Assembly: GCF_900111245.1 (NCBI RefSeq)
Contig: NZ_FOGO01000016.1
Coordinates: forward strand, 115,571 to 179,570
Length of the DNA: 64,000 nucleotides
Reading direction: 5' to 3'
Source: Streptomyces qinglanensis
GTDB lineage: Bacteria; Actinomycetota; Actinomycetes; Streptomycetales; Streptomycetaceae
Shown here: piece after piece, positions 33,701 through 42,320 of the stretch
How positions within the stretch are numbered: position 1 is the stretch's first letter
Layout: the number at the start of each line of letters is the position of its first letter
Program-made: the position numbers and the translations under genes
Notes under the pieces: model-generated
Told to the model about the DNA's origin: nothing
The model's database searches: none
What the model saw: the letters and a program-made list of their open reading frames with translations, nothing else

Positions 33701-35188
33701 ATGTTCGTCGATTCCGTCGATTCAGACATAGCGCCCAGCGGTACGCTGCTCGGCCTCCTCCAGAGGGGCCGCGGCGACGGAACGCTGCACGCGCTCGCCG
33801 CGCCGCGCGCCGAGGCGCTCGGCGCGCTACGGCACTGCGTGCTGCACGACCCCAGGCGGGACTGGCAGGTCGAGCACCGCTCCCTGTACTACGCCCGTCT
33901 GCACAGCGAGCTGGACGCCGGGCTCGACGACATCGCCGCGCACCTCTTCGCCCCCGCGGACCTGCTCTGCACCCCCGAAGAGGCCGAGAGCCGCACCGGG
34001 CTCGCCCTCTCCGTCCTCGGTCACCTCGCCTCCTACGCGGCGGCCCGGGGCGGGAACCCCGCGAACCCGCAGGACAACGCGCCCCTGCGGCTGCTGCGCC
34101 GCTATGCCACCACCGGCACCAACTGGCAATGGGCGCTGGACGAGCTCGCCGTCCGCGACACCGACGCCGGACTGCGGCCCCTGGGCCCTGCCGTGCTGGC
34201 CCGCTTCCCGCGCACCCCGGAGGGCGACGCCGAGCTCGCCGAAGCCGCGCGCGACGCCTTCGAACCCCGCCCCTGGCGGCTGTGGGCGGAGGACCCCGCA
34301 CACCCCGAGCAGGCCGAGCGGCTGCGCCGGGCCCGGGAGTGCCGCTCCTTCGACCGCTGGCAGCGCCAGCTCCGCAGCCCCGGACCGCGGCCCGGCTGGA
34401 GCGTGCGGGAGATCCTCGACTGGGCACAGGACGGCCACGACCAGCACCCCCGCCAGCACCGCGAGGCCCCCGCCGCCCGCTGCCTGTCCGCCGTCGCCGG
34501 GCCCGAGGACCGCCCGCTGCTGCTGGCCGCGGCGCGCGGGCCCCACGAGGCCGCGCGGGCCGCCGCCCTGCGGCACCTGGCCGACCGCAACGACCCCGAC
34601 GTCCTCGACCTCGTCGAGGAAGCCGCCGCCGACCCGGCCGAGACCGTCGCCGGTGCCGCCACCTCCGCCTTCGCCCGCATGCGGTCCCTGGCCGCGCTGG
34701 AGCGCGCCCGCCGGTGGGCCGCCGCACCCGAGGGTGCCCTGCCGTCCGGGCTGGCCACCGTCGCCGCCGAGATGCTGGCCTGCCGGGGCGGTGAGCAGGA
34801 CGCCGAGGCGGTCCTCGCGGCGCTGCGCCGCACCATCCGCCTGGAAGGCCCCGACAGCCCGGCACTGTGGCCGCTGGTGGACGGTGCCGGGCGGCTGTCC
34901 ATCGGCTGCGCGGCACCGGTGCTGCGGCACATCTACCGGGAGACCGCCTCCTCCCAGTTGCGCGGGCGCACCGCCCGCTCCCTCGCCGTCACCGACCCCT
35001 CCTTCCCCGCCGGGTTCGCCATCGAGTGCCTGTGGGACTGCGAGGAATCCACCCGGCAGGTCGCCGCCGAGCACGCCGCGACCGGAGACGCCCGCGTCGT
35101 GGAGCGGCTGCGCAGGCTGGCCGCCGATCCGGCCGAGGAGGCGGGAGTCCAGACCGCCGTCCGCGGCCGCCTCACCCCGCCCGCCTGA
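33701..35188 (+). CDS. HEAT-like repeat protein
   Basis: A protein of about 495 residues built mainly of paired helices. Recurring helix patterns (for example ARAAALRHLADRNDPDVLDLVEEAAAD, ETVAGAATSAFARMRSLAALERARRWAAA and GRTARSLAVTDPSFPAGFAIECLWD) suggest HEAT or PBS-lyase-like repeats used for protein binding. There are no membrane segments, signal peptide or catalytic motifs. The start is uncertain. The frame is open to 33587; ATG 33689 and ATG 33701 are both possible, and neither has a clear ribosome site. The second gives MFVDSVDSD, where helical, conserved-looking sequence begins. It stands alone between the phosphatase and the oxoprolinase genes, and its role is unknown. Confidence 0.7.
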   Translation: MFVDSVDSDIAPSGTLLGLLQRGRGDGTLHALAAPRAEALGALRHCVLHDPRRDWQVEHRSLYYARLHSELDAGLDDIAAHLFAPADLLCTPEEAESRTGLALSVLGHLASYAAARGGNPANPQDNAPLRLLRRYATTGTNWQWALDELAVRDTDAGLRPLGPAVLARFPRTPEGDAELAEAARDAFEPRPWRLWAEDPAHPEQAERLRRARECRSFDRWQRQLRSPGPRPGWSVREILDWAQDGHDQHPRQHREAPAARCLSAVAGPEDRPLLLAAARGPHEAARAAALRHLADRNDPDVLDLVEEAAADPAETVAGAATSAFARMRSLAALERARRWAAAPEGALPSGLATVAAEMLACRGGEQDAEAVLAALRRTIRLEGPDSPALWPLVDGAGRLSIGCAAPVLRHIYRETASSQLRGRTARSLAVTDPSFPAGFAIECLWDCEESTRQVAAEHAATGDARVVERLRRLAADPAEEAGVQTAVRGRLTPPA

Positions 35189-35274
35189 TCGGCCCTTCCG
35201 CCTGCCGGCGCCGCACGGCGCGCAAGGGGGCACCCGGGCCTCTCCGCCTTGCGGTGGAGCGTGCCGGGGGCACC

Positions 35275-38200
35275 ATGGAGGGCGTGGACGGCCGCTGGGA
35301 GTTCTGGGTGGACAGGGGCGGAACGTTCACGGACGTGATCGGCCGACGGCCGGACGGCACCCTCGTGAGCCGCAAGGTGCTGTCCCACGACCCGGCGCGG
35401 CCCGGCCGGGACGCCGCGGTGGCCGGCATCCGCGCGCTGCTGGAGGTGCCGGCCCGCGAACCGGTCCCGGCCGACCGGATCGACGTCGTCAAGATGGGCA
35501 CCACGGTCGCCACCAACGCGCTCCTGGAACGCACGGGCGAGCCCACGGTCCTGGTCACCACCCGGGGCTTCCGGGACGCCCTCACCATCGCCTACCAGAA
35601 CCGGCCCCGCCTCTTCGACCGCCGCATCGTGCTGCCGGAGGCGCTCCACGACCGCGTCGTGGAAGTCCCCGAGCGGCTGGCCGCCGACGGCACCGTGGTG
35701 CTGCCGCTGGACCGCGAAGCGGCGGCGCGCGCCCTCCGTGAGGCACACGAGGCGGGTTTCCGCAGCGCCGCCGTCGTCCTGCTGCACGCCTACCGGTATC
35801 CCGCCCACGAGCGCGAGGTCGCCCGTCTCGCCCGCGCGGCGGGCTTCTCCCAGGTGAGCTGTTCGCACGAGGTCAGCCCGCTGATCAAACTGGTGCCCCG
35901 CGGCGACACGACCGTCGCCGACGCCTACCTCTCGCCCGTGCTGAGCCGCTACGTGGCGGACGTGGCGGACGAACTGCACGGTGTGCGACTGATGTTCATG
36001 CAGTCGAACGGCGGACTGCGGGAGGCGCGGCACTTCCGGGGCAAGGACGCCGTGCTCTCGGGACCGGCGGGCGGTGTCGTGGGCATGGCCCGCAGTTGCG
36101 CGGAGATCGGGCAGGGGCGGGTCATCGGCTTCGACATGGGCGGTACCTCCACCGACGTGTCGCACTACGCGGGCGCGCTGGAGCGGGTGTTCGGTACGCA
36201 GGTCGCCGGGGTGCGGATGCGCGCGCCGATGATGGACATCCACACAGTGGCGGCCGGCGGCGGCTCGGTGCTGCATTTCGACGGCGCCCGCTACCGTGTC
36301 GGCCCCGATTCGGCGGGCGCGGTCCCCGGCCCCGCCTGCTACCGCCGCGGCGGTCCGCTGACCGTGACCGACGCGCAGGTGATGCTGGGCCGTATCCAGC
36401 CCGCGTACTTCCCCGCCGTCCTCGGCCCGGACGGCGACCTCCCGCCGGACGTGGAGGCGGTCCGCGCGGGTTTCGGCCGGCTCGCCGCCCGGACCGCCGA
36501 CGGCCGCAACCCCGAGCAGGTCGCGGCCGGGTTCCTGGAGATCGCCGTCCTGAACATGGCGAACGCCGTCAAGAAGATCTCCGTGCAGCGCGGCCACGAC
36601 GTCACCCGCTACGCGCTGGCCAGCTTCGGCGGCGCGGGCGGGCAGCACGCCTGCGCGGTCGCCGACGAACTGGGCATCGGCACGGTGGTGGTGCCCCCGA
36701 GGGCCGGAGTGCTGTCCGCGTACGGGATCGGCGTGGCGGACGCCACCGTGCTGCGGGAGCAGTCCGTCGAGGAGGAACTCGGCGCGGAGCGGCTCGTCCG
36801 GGTGCGGGACCTGTGCGCGCGCCTGGAGCGGCAGGCCCGGGACGAGTTGCGCGACGACGGCATTCCCGACGAGGCCATCAGCACCACCGCGCGGCTGCAG
36901 TTGCGGTACGCCGGAACGGACGCCGCGCTGACCGTCCCGCTGGGCGGTGCGGAGCGGATGGCCCGCGACTTCGCGGCCGAGCACCGGTCGCGCTACGGAT
37001 TCACCATGGACAAGCCGCTGGTGGTCGCCACCGCGGTGGCGGAGGCGACCGGCAGAGCCGGGCGGGTCGCCGCGCAGGCCCCCGCGTCCGGATCCGCCAG
37101 AGGCGCCGCGCAGCCGCACGACGTGGTGCGGATGTTCACGGACGGGCAGTGGCAGGACACCCCGCTCCACCGGCGGGAGGAACTGCGTCCCGGGCAGCGG
37201 GTGGCCGGACCCGCCGTCGTGGTGGAGGCCGACGCCACCACCGTGGTCGAACCGGGCTGGGCGGCCGCGGCCGACCCGCGCGGGCACCTGGTGCTGACCC
37301 GGGTCCGGGCCAGGGCGGCGGGGCCGGCGGTGGGCACCGGGGTCGACCCGGTGCGGCTCGAGGTCTTCAACAACCTCTTCATGGCGATCGCCGAACAGAT
37401 GGGGGCACGCCTGGAGAAGACCGCGCACTCCGTCAACATCAAGGAGCGGCTCGACTTCTCGTGCGCGCTCTTCGACCCGGGGGGCAACCTCGTCGCCAAC
37501 GCGCCGCACATTCCGGTGCACCTGGGCTCCATGGGCGACACCGTCAAGGAGGTGCTGCGGCGCAGGGGCGACGAGCTGCGCCCGGGGGACGTCTACGCCG
37601 TCAACGACCCGTACCACGGGGGCACCCACCTGCCGGACATCACGGTGGTGACGCCCGTCTTCGGCCAGGCGGGCGACCGGCTGCTCTTCCTGGTCGCCTC
37701 GCGGGGCCACCACGCCGAGATCGGCGGCCTCACGCCCGGCTCGATGCCCGCCTTCAGCCGCACCGTCGAGGAGGAGGGCGTGCTGTTCGACACCTGGCTG
37801 CTGGTGCGCGGCGGGCGGCTGCGCACCGAGGAGACCCGCGCGCTGCTCACCGGCGCCCGCCACCCCTCCCGGGACCCGGACGCCAACCTCGCCGACCTGC
37901 GCGCCCAGATCGCCGCCAACGAGAAGGGCATCGCGGAGCTGCGCGCGACGATCGAGCAGTACGGCCTCGACGTAGTGCAGGCGTACATGCAGCATGTGCG
38001 CGACAACGCGGAGGAATCCGTGCGCCGGCTCGTCGCCGGACTGCGGGACGGCGCCTGCGCGTACGAGACCGACAGCGGTGCCGTGATCCGGCTGGCCGTC
38101 ACCGTGGACCGGGCCGGCCGCTCGGCCCTGCTCGACTTCACCGGTACCTCGGCGCAGCGCGAGGACAACCTGAACGCGCCCAGCTCCGTGGTGCGGGCCG

Positions 38201-38880
38201 CGGTGCTCTACGTCCTGCGGACGCTGGTGGCCGAGGACATCCCGCTCAACAGCGGCTGCCTGGTCCCGCTGGAGGTGCGCATCCCGGCCGGGTCGATGCT
38301 CGCGCCCGTCCGCCCCGCGGCCACCGTCGCGGGCAACGTGGAGACGTCGCAGGCCGTCACCGGCGCGCTCTACGCGGCGCTGGGCGTGCAGGCCGAGGGC
38401 TCGGGGACGATGAACAACCTCACGTTCGGGAACGCGCGCGTCCAGTACTACGAGACCGTCGCCAGCGGTGCGGGCGCGGGGGACGGGTTCGACGGCGCCG
38501 ACGCGGTCCAGACGCACATGACCAATTCGCGGCTGACCGACCCCGAGGTGCTGGAGTCCTGCTACCCGGTACGGGTGGAGGACTTCCGCATCCGCCGCGG
38601 CAGCGGCGGCGCCGGCCGCCGGCACGGCGGCGACGGCGTGGTGCGGCGCCTGCGCTTCCTGGAACCGGTCACCGTGGCACTGCTGACGAGCCACCGGCGG
38701 GTGCCTCCCTACGGGATGGCGGGCGGCTGCCCGGGCGCGCTCGGGGACAACGCGGTGGAGCGCGCGGATGGCACCCGCACCCGGCTGGCCGGGCGCGACG
38801 TGGCGGAACTGGCCGCGGGGGACGTGCTGGTGCTGCGCACCCCCGGTGGCGGCGGCTACGGCACCCCGCCGCCGGACTGA
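35275..38880 (+). CDS. 5-oxoprolinase, fused HyuA-HyuB type
   Basis: A 1201-residue enzyme that would hydrolyse 5-oxo-L-proline or a hydantoin using ATP. The N-terminal third holds the actin-like HyuA domains with two phosphate loops, FWVDRGGTFTDVIGRR near residue 10 and RVIGFDMGGTSTDVSHY near residue 285. Further motifs are GPAGGVVGMARS and KISVQRGHDVTRYALASFGGAGGQHACAVADELG. From about residue 690 it is HyuB: FNNLFMAIAEQMGARLEKTAHSVNIKERLDFSCALFD, NDPYHGGTHLPDITVVTPVF, GHHAEIGG, and a glycine-rich end. Eukaryotic OPLAH has this fused form; many bacteria split it into two genes. The ATG at 35275 follows GGGGG. The GntR gene starts 97 bases downstream on the same strand and may respond to the substrate. 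Confidence 0.87.
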   Translation: MEGVDGRWEFWVDRGGTFTDVIGRRPDGTLVSRKVLSHDPARPGRDAAVAGIRALLEVPAREPVPADRIDVVKMGTTVATNALLERTGEPTVLVTTRGFRDALTIAYQNRPRLFDRRIVLPEALHDRVVEVPERLAADGTVVLPLDREAAARALREAHEAGFRSAAVVLLHAYRYPAHEREVARLARAAGFSQVSCSHEVSPLIKLVPRGDTTVADAYLSPVLSRYVADVADELHGVRLMFMQSNGGLREARHFRGKDAVLSGPAGGVVGMARSCAEIGQGRVIGFDMGGTSTDVSHYAGALERVFGTQVAGVRMRAPMMDIHTVAAGGGSVLHFDGARYRVGPDSAGAVPGPACYRRGGPLTVTDAQVMLGRIQPAYFPAVLGPDGDLPPDVEAVRAGFGRLAARTADGRNPEQVAAGFLEIAVLNMANAVKKISVQRGHDVTRYALASFGGAGGQHACAVADELGIGTVVVPPRAGVLSAYGIGVADATVLREQSVEEELGAERLVRVRDLCARLERQARDELRDDGIPDEAISTTARLQLRYAGTDAALTVPLGGAERMARDFAAEHRSRYGFTMDKPLVVATAVAEATGRAGRVAAQAPASGSARGAAQPHDVVRMFTDGQWQDTPLHRREELRPGQRVAGPAVVVEADATTVVEPGWAAAADPRGHLVLTRVRARAAGPAVGTGVDPVRLEVFNNLFMAIAEQMGARLEKTAHSVNIKERLDFSCALFDPGGNLVANAPHIPVHLGSMGDTVKEVLRRRGDELRPGDVYAVNDPYHGGTHLPDITVVTPVFGQAGDRLLFLVASRGHHAEIGGLTPGSMPAFSRTVEEEGVLFDTWLLVRGGRLRTEETRALLTGARHPSRDPDANLADLRAQIAANEKGIAELRATIEQYGLDVVQAYMQHVRDNAEESVRRLVAGLRDGACAYETDSGAVIRLAVTVDRAGRSALLDFTGTSAQREDNLNAPSSVVRAAVLYVLRTLVAEDIPLNSGCLVPLEVRIPAGSMLAPVRPAATVAGNVETSQAVTGALYAALGVQAEGSGTMNNLTFGNARVQYYETVASGAGAGDGFDGADAVQTHMTNSRLTDPEVLESCYPVRVEDFRIRRGSGGAGRRHGGDGVVRRLRFLEPVTVALLTSHRRVPPYGMAGGCPGALGDNAVERADGTRTRLAGRDVAELAAGDVLVLRTPGGGGYGTPPPD

Positions 38881-38941
38881 CCCGCAGCGCCCGCCGGGCG
38901 GACGGCCGGACGCGCACCCGGCCGGTTCCGCGGCCCCCGTG

Positions 38942-38971
38942 TTGTCCCCTTTCCGGCCGGTGCGGTTCACT
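38942..38971 (+). promoter_or_regulatory. Promoter of a leaderless GntR gene
   Basis: TTGTCC (38942-38947), an 18-base spacer and TTCACT (38966-38971) form a housekeeping-type promoter. The -10 ends six bases before the ATG at 38978 and there is no ribosome site, so the transcript is probably leaderless. Confidence 0.5.
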
Positions 38972-38977
38972 TCAGCC

Positions 38978-39676
38978 ATGAGCGACCACGTGCTGGACCA
39001 ACTCCGCGGCGAACGAGAGCTGTTGGAGCGCACCAGCACGGCGGAGCGGGTCGCGGGCCTGCTGCGCACCCGGATCATCGAGGGCGGCTTCCTGCCGGGC
39101 ATGCGGCTCGCGGAGGAGGACATCGGCAGCGCGCTCGGGGTCTCGCGCAACACCCTGCGCGAGGCGTTCCGGCTGCTCACCCACGAGCGGCTGCTGGTGC
39201 ACGAACTCAACCGGGGCATGTTCGTGCGCAAGCTCACCGTCGAGGACCTGGCCGACTTGTACCGGGTGCGCCGCCTCCTGGAGTGCGCCGCGCTGCGCGA
39301 ACCGGCCGGGCCGCCCTGCCCGGAGCGGGCCGTGGCGGCGATGGCGGCAGCGGTGGCGGCCGGGCGGGACGCGGCGGAAGCGCACCGGTGGCGCGATCTG
39401 GGAACCGCCAACATGCGCTTCCACCAGGGCCTCGTACAGTTGGCCGGCAGCCCGCGCACCGATGAGATGATGCGCGGGGTGCTGGCCGAACTGCGGCTCG
39501 TCTTCCAGACGATGGACGATCCCCGCCGCTTCCACGAGCCCTACCTGCCGCGCAACGAGCAGATCCTGCGTACCCTTCGGGAGGGCGACCGGCCGGGTGC
39601 GGAACTGCTGCTCGCCGACTATCTCGACGACTCCCGCCGCCAGCTCGCCGAGGCGTACGCCCGCCGGCTGGGCTGA
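38978..39676 (+). CDS. GntR-family transcriptional regulator (FCD/FadR subfamily)
   Basis: A 232-residue repressor-type protein. The N-terminal winged helix is clear (AERVAGLLRTRIIEGGFLPGMRLAEEDIGSALGVSRNTLREAFRLLTHERLLVHELNRGMFV). It is followed by the all-helical FCD ligand domain (LYRVRRLLECAALREP, MRFHQGLVQLAGSPRTDEMMRGVLAELRLVF, HEPYLPRNEQILRTLREGD), whose Asp/His positions often bind a metal and an organic acid. It lies directly behind the 5-oxoprolinase gene, so a carboxylate such as oxoproline or glutamate is a possible ligand; that is inference. It has its own promoter and seems leaderless. About 125 bases separate it from the condensin-like operon, which it could also affect. Confidence 0.86.
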   Translation: MSDHVLDQLRGERELLERTSTAERVAGLLRTRIIEGGFLPGMRLAEEDIGSALGVSRNTLREAFRLLTHERLLVHELNRGMFVRKLTVEDLADLYRVRRLLECAALREPAGPPCPERAVAAMAAAVAAGRDAAEAHRWRDLGTANMRFHQGLVQLAGSPRTDEMMRGVLAELRLVFQTMDDPRRFHEPYLPRNEQILRTLREGDRPGAELLLADYLDDSRRQLAEAYARRLG

Positions 39677-39763
39677 CCCGGTGCGTGGTCGCCCGGGGCG
39701 GCCGTCCGGGACCGGCTGGCGCGCGGCGTGCGGCAACCGCCCGGACCGTGACAACCGTGCCGT

Positions 39764-39792
39764 TTCGGATCCTGTCAGGGTGACCGCATAAT
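39764..39792 (+). promoter_or_regulatory. Promoter of the condensin-like operon
   Basis: CATAAT (39787-39792) is one base from the ideal -10 sequence, with TTCGGA (39764-39769) 17 bases upstream as a weak -35. The GTG start codons at 39793 and 39802 follow at once and no ribosome site exists, so the first gene is probably translated from a leaderless transcript. Confidence 0.5.
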
Positions 39793-39801
39793 GTGTGCGT
39801 C

Positions 39802-41340
39802 GTGACTGAGAGCGCCACCACGACGAGCACCCCGCCGGGGACCGGTGCGGCCGCACCCTCCCCGGCTCCGGGCCCCGCGGCCGACGAGGGCCTGGCCCGC
39901 CGCCTGCGCGCGCTCGCCTGCACCGCGCCGCTGCACGACCTCGACACCCGCAAGGCCAATCTCGCGGGCGAGTACCGCGCCTACGAGATGGCCGAGCTGG
40001 CGCTGGCCGCCATCGACCTGGTCACCCTCCAGATGGACTTCGACACCGGTGCCGACCACGACCAGGTCGTCGCCAAGCTGCTGCCGCGGGTCGCGGCGCA
40101 GGCGCCCGGGCGCGCCACCGCCGAGCACGAACGCGTGGCCCGCTGGGTGCTGGAGAACATGATCAACGTCGGCAGTGTGGACCGTGGCTTCCGCGCCGTC
40201 TACGGCACGTTCGGCCCCGACGGCAGCTATGTGCGGCGGGACTACGACTTCAAGCTCGTCGAAGAGGTGCCGGGGCCCGGCGGCAGCGTGTATCTGCGCA
40301 CCACCGACGAGGCCGTCAACGTCCTGGTCGGCGCGCTGGACACGGATGTCACCAGCGCTCAGATCGCCGCCGAGGTCAAGCTGGAGGTCCTCATCAGCCG
40401 CGGCCGCCTCGCCGACGCCCAGCTCGCCGCGGAACAGGCCCGCTACCGCACGGTCCAGTACGCGGAGACGCTGCGCCGCACCCTGGAGGCCACCCGGCGC
40501 GACGTGCGGGCCGTCGACTGGCTGAGCGCCGTCCCCGACATGATCAACGAAGCCCTCGACCACGTCGCCGACCGCTACCGCCACGAGAACGCCATCCTCA
40601 CCAACATCCGCAAGGCCCGCGACGAGGCCGCCGCCGAACGGGGGCCGGACCACAAGCGCCGTGCCGCCGAACTGGTCGACATCGTCAAGGACTGCATCCG
40701 CCGGCACACCCAGCTGCAGTCCCGGCTGCTGGAGGCCGGCCCGCTCTTCCGCGCCGAGCAGGACCGGCAGTCCTTCGCGCCGCCCGCCGTCCGTGCCGGA
40801 CTCGACCTCCACGGCCAGCTCCTGGCGCCCGTGCTGCCGCTGGCGCTGTCGGAAGCGAGCCGGGTGACCGACGCCTTCTTCGCCCGCGGCACCGGGCTGC
40901 GCACGCCCGGCACCGTGCGGCTGGGCGACCTCACCGACCTGCTGCTGACCCCGCCGGCCCCCCGCGAGCACCTCGGCGCGGAGATGCCCGAGCCCGACCT
41001 GGTCGCCACCCCCGACGACAGCCGGTTCAGCGAGGAGCAGTTCGCGGCGGCCACCGAACTGCTGGAGCTGCCGCCGGACGCGCCGCGGCGGCTGTCCGGA
41101 CTGCTGGCCGACGCCCGCCGGCGCGACCCGGAGCTGCCGTATCTGATCGCCCTCCTCGCCATCCACGCCGCGAGCCCACCGGTGGGCACGGCCTACCGGC
41201 AGGGCGAGCAGCGGCTGCTGTTCGCCGTCGACGACGGAGAGCAGCTCGACGACCCCGAGTTCGGCGGAGCCGACCTGATCGTGGGCACGGCCCTGCTGGA
41301 CGCGGCGGGCATGGCCGCGGACCGGACGGAGGCCGCGTGA
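39802..41340 (+). CDS. Kleisin-like subunit of a MukFEB/MksFEB/JetABC-type complex (JetA/MksF-like), tentative
   Basis: A 512-residue soluble protein and first gene of a three-gene operon. After a disordered 30-residue lead comes a helical/winged-helix-like region (EYRAYEMAELALAAIDLVTLQMDF). The next segment, YLRTTDEAVNVLVGALDTDVTSAQIAAEVKLEVLISRGRLADAQLAAEQARYRTVQYAETLRR, recalls the wing and helical linker of MksF/JetA proteins. A long helical middle follows (to about 335), then a C-terminal domain with LRTPGTVRLGDLTDLLL and ELPYLIALLAIHAA, suitable as a second winged helix. In MukF-like kleisins such ends bridge the SMC heads. The start is the GTG at 39802 (or 39793); the promoter is adjacent. 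The family call rests on pattern, gene order and sizes; no profile search was run. The next gene starts 46 bases later. Confidence 0.55.
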   Translation: MTESATTTSTPPGTGAAAPSPAPGPAADEGLARRLRALACTAPLHDLDTRKANLAGEYRAYEMAELALAAIDLVTLQMDFDTGADHDQVVAKLLPRVAAQAPGRATAEHERVARWVLENMINVGSVDRGFRAVYGTFGPDGSYVRRDYDFKLVEEVPGPGGSVYLRTTDEAVNVLVGALDTDVTSAQIAAEVKLEVLISRGRLADAQLAAEQARYRTVQYAETLRRTLEATRRDVRAVDWLSAVPDMINEALDHVADRYRHENAILTNIRKARDEAAAERGPDHKRRAAELVDIVKDCIRRHTQLQSRLLEAGPLFRAEQDRQSFAPPAVRAGLDLHGQLLAPVLPLALSEASRVTDAFFARGTGLRTPGTVRLGDLTDLLLTPPAPREHLGAEMPEPDLVATPDDSRFSEEQFAAATELLELPPDAPRRLSGLLADARRRDPELPYLIALLAIHAASPPVGTAYRQGEQRLLFAVDDGEQLDDPEFGGADLIVGTALLDAAGMAADRTEAA

Positions 41341-41386
41341 GCCCGCTGCCCGCCGCGTCCCGGCACTCTTGCGAACTGGAGCGACC

Positions 41387-42268
41387 ATGACTGACCCCGC
41401 GCCGGAGCCCGAGCACGAGGAGCGGCCCGCCGACCCCGGCCCGACGCCGCGGGTGACCCCCGCGGACGCCGCCGACGCGGCCCGCCTGGTCTCCTTCGGC
41501 CTGCAGCCGAAACTGGCGCCCGCCCGGGACGCCGAGTACACCGAACTCCTGCGCCGCTACCGCGACGAGCCGCCCTTCGCACGGCTGGCCGACGCCGTCG
41601 CCACCGGACTGGGCCTGGTCGTGCTGGAGGTCTCCACCCGGGCCGGCATGGCGCTGGCCGCCGCGGAGGACTCCGTCTTCGCCGTCCGCATGGGCGACTA
41701 CGCGCGCCGGGCCGGCGCCGACTCGGCGGACCGCTTCCTGCACGGCCTCGCCCATCTGGCCTGCGCCGCGATGGCCTTCCCGCGCCCGGAGGACCTGGCC
41801 GACGACGGGTACATCGGCCGGATCAGCGTCAACGGTGTGGACTCCTTCGTGCGGCAGGCGTGCCGCAGGCTGGAGGAGCGCGCCGAGGCCGACGGCGAGA
41901 ACACCGACCCGGCGACCGACGCGCCCGGGCTGGAGGCCGCCTGGCGGGTCTACGCCCGGCGCAGCGCGACCGGCGCCACCAAGGACGCGCGGCGGCTCGC
42001 CGGTTCCACCACCGGCATCATCGCCAAGGCCGCCGCCTTCCTCGCCGACTCCGGGTTCCTCCAGCGCACCGGGGACGACGCGGGCGGCACCTACCGCACC
42101 ACCGCGCGCTACCAGTTGCAGGTCCGCGACATGGCGGGCAGTGCCGCCATGGCCGAACTGCTGGAACTGGGCGTCGTACCCGTCTCGGACGGTACGGCCA
42201 GCCTGCTTCCGCCCCAGGACGACGATCCGGACCTGGTTCCGGACGCCGGACTGCCCTTCCACTCCTGA
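41387..42268 (+). CDS. Winged-helix subunit of the same complex (JetB/MksE-like), tentative
   Basis: A 293-residue soluble protein, second gene of the operon. The early pattern LLRRYRDEPPFARLADAVATGLGLVVLEVSTRAGMALAAAEDSVFAVRMGDY is the feature that recalls JetB/MksE proteins. The next part is helical (RFLHGLAHLACAAMAFPRPEDL; GVDSFVRQACRRLEER), and the last third has a winged-helix look (GIIAKAAAFLADSGFLQRTGDDAGGTYRTTARYQLQVRDMA). In condensin-type complexes this subunit binds the kleisin as a dimer. The ATG at 41387 follows TGGAG. The 46- and 52-base gaps on either side suggest cotranscription. I recognise no other family. Its role is inferred from the neighbours and would stand or fall with them. 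Confidence 0.5.
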   Translation: MTDPAPEPEHEERPADPGPTPRVTPADAADAARLVSFGLQPKLAPARDAEYTELLRRYRDEPPFARLADAVATGLGLVVLEVSTRAGMALAAAEDSVFAVRMGDYARRAGADSADRFLHGLAHLACAAMAFPRPEDLADDGYIGRISVNGVDSFVRQACRRLEERAEADGENTDPATDAPGLEAAWRVYARRSATGATKDARRLAGSTTGIIAKAAAFLADSGFLQRTGDDAGGTYRTTARYQLQVRDMAGSAAMAELLELGVVPVSDGTASLLPPQDDDPDLVPDAGLPFHS

Positions 42269-42320
42269 CCTGCCCGCCCCTTCGGGCACCGCCCGCCCCA
42301 GCAACGAGAGCCCCGCCGCC

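Noticed and set aside
34933..39459. A 1508-codon open frame on the minus strand opposite the 5-oxoprolinase gene
   Set aside because: The plus strand encodes a complete, motif-rich enzyme; the opposite frame has no domain and arises from the strong third-position GC bias.
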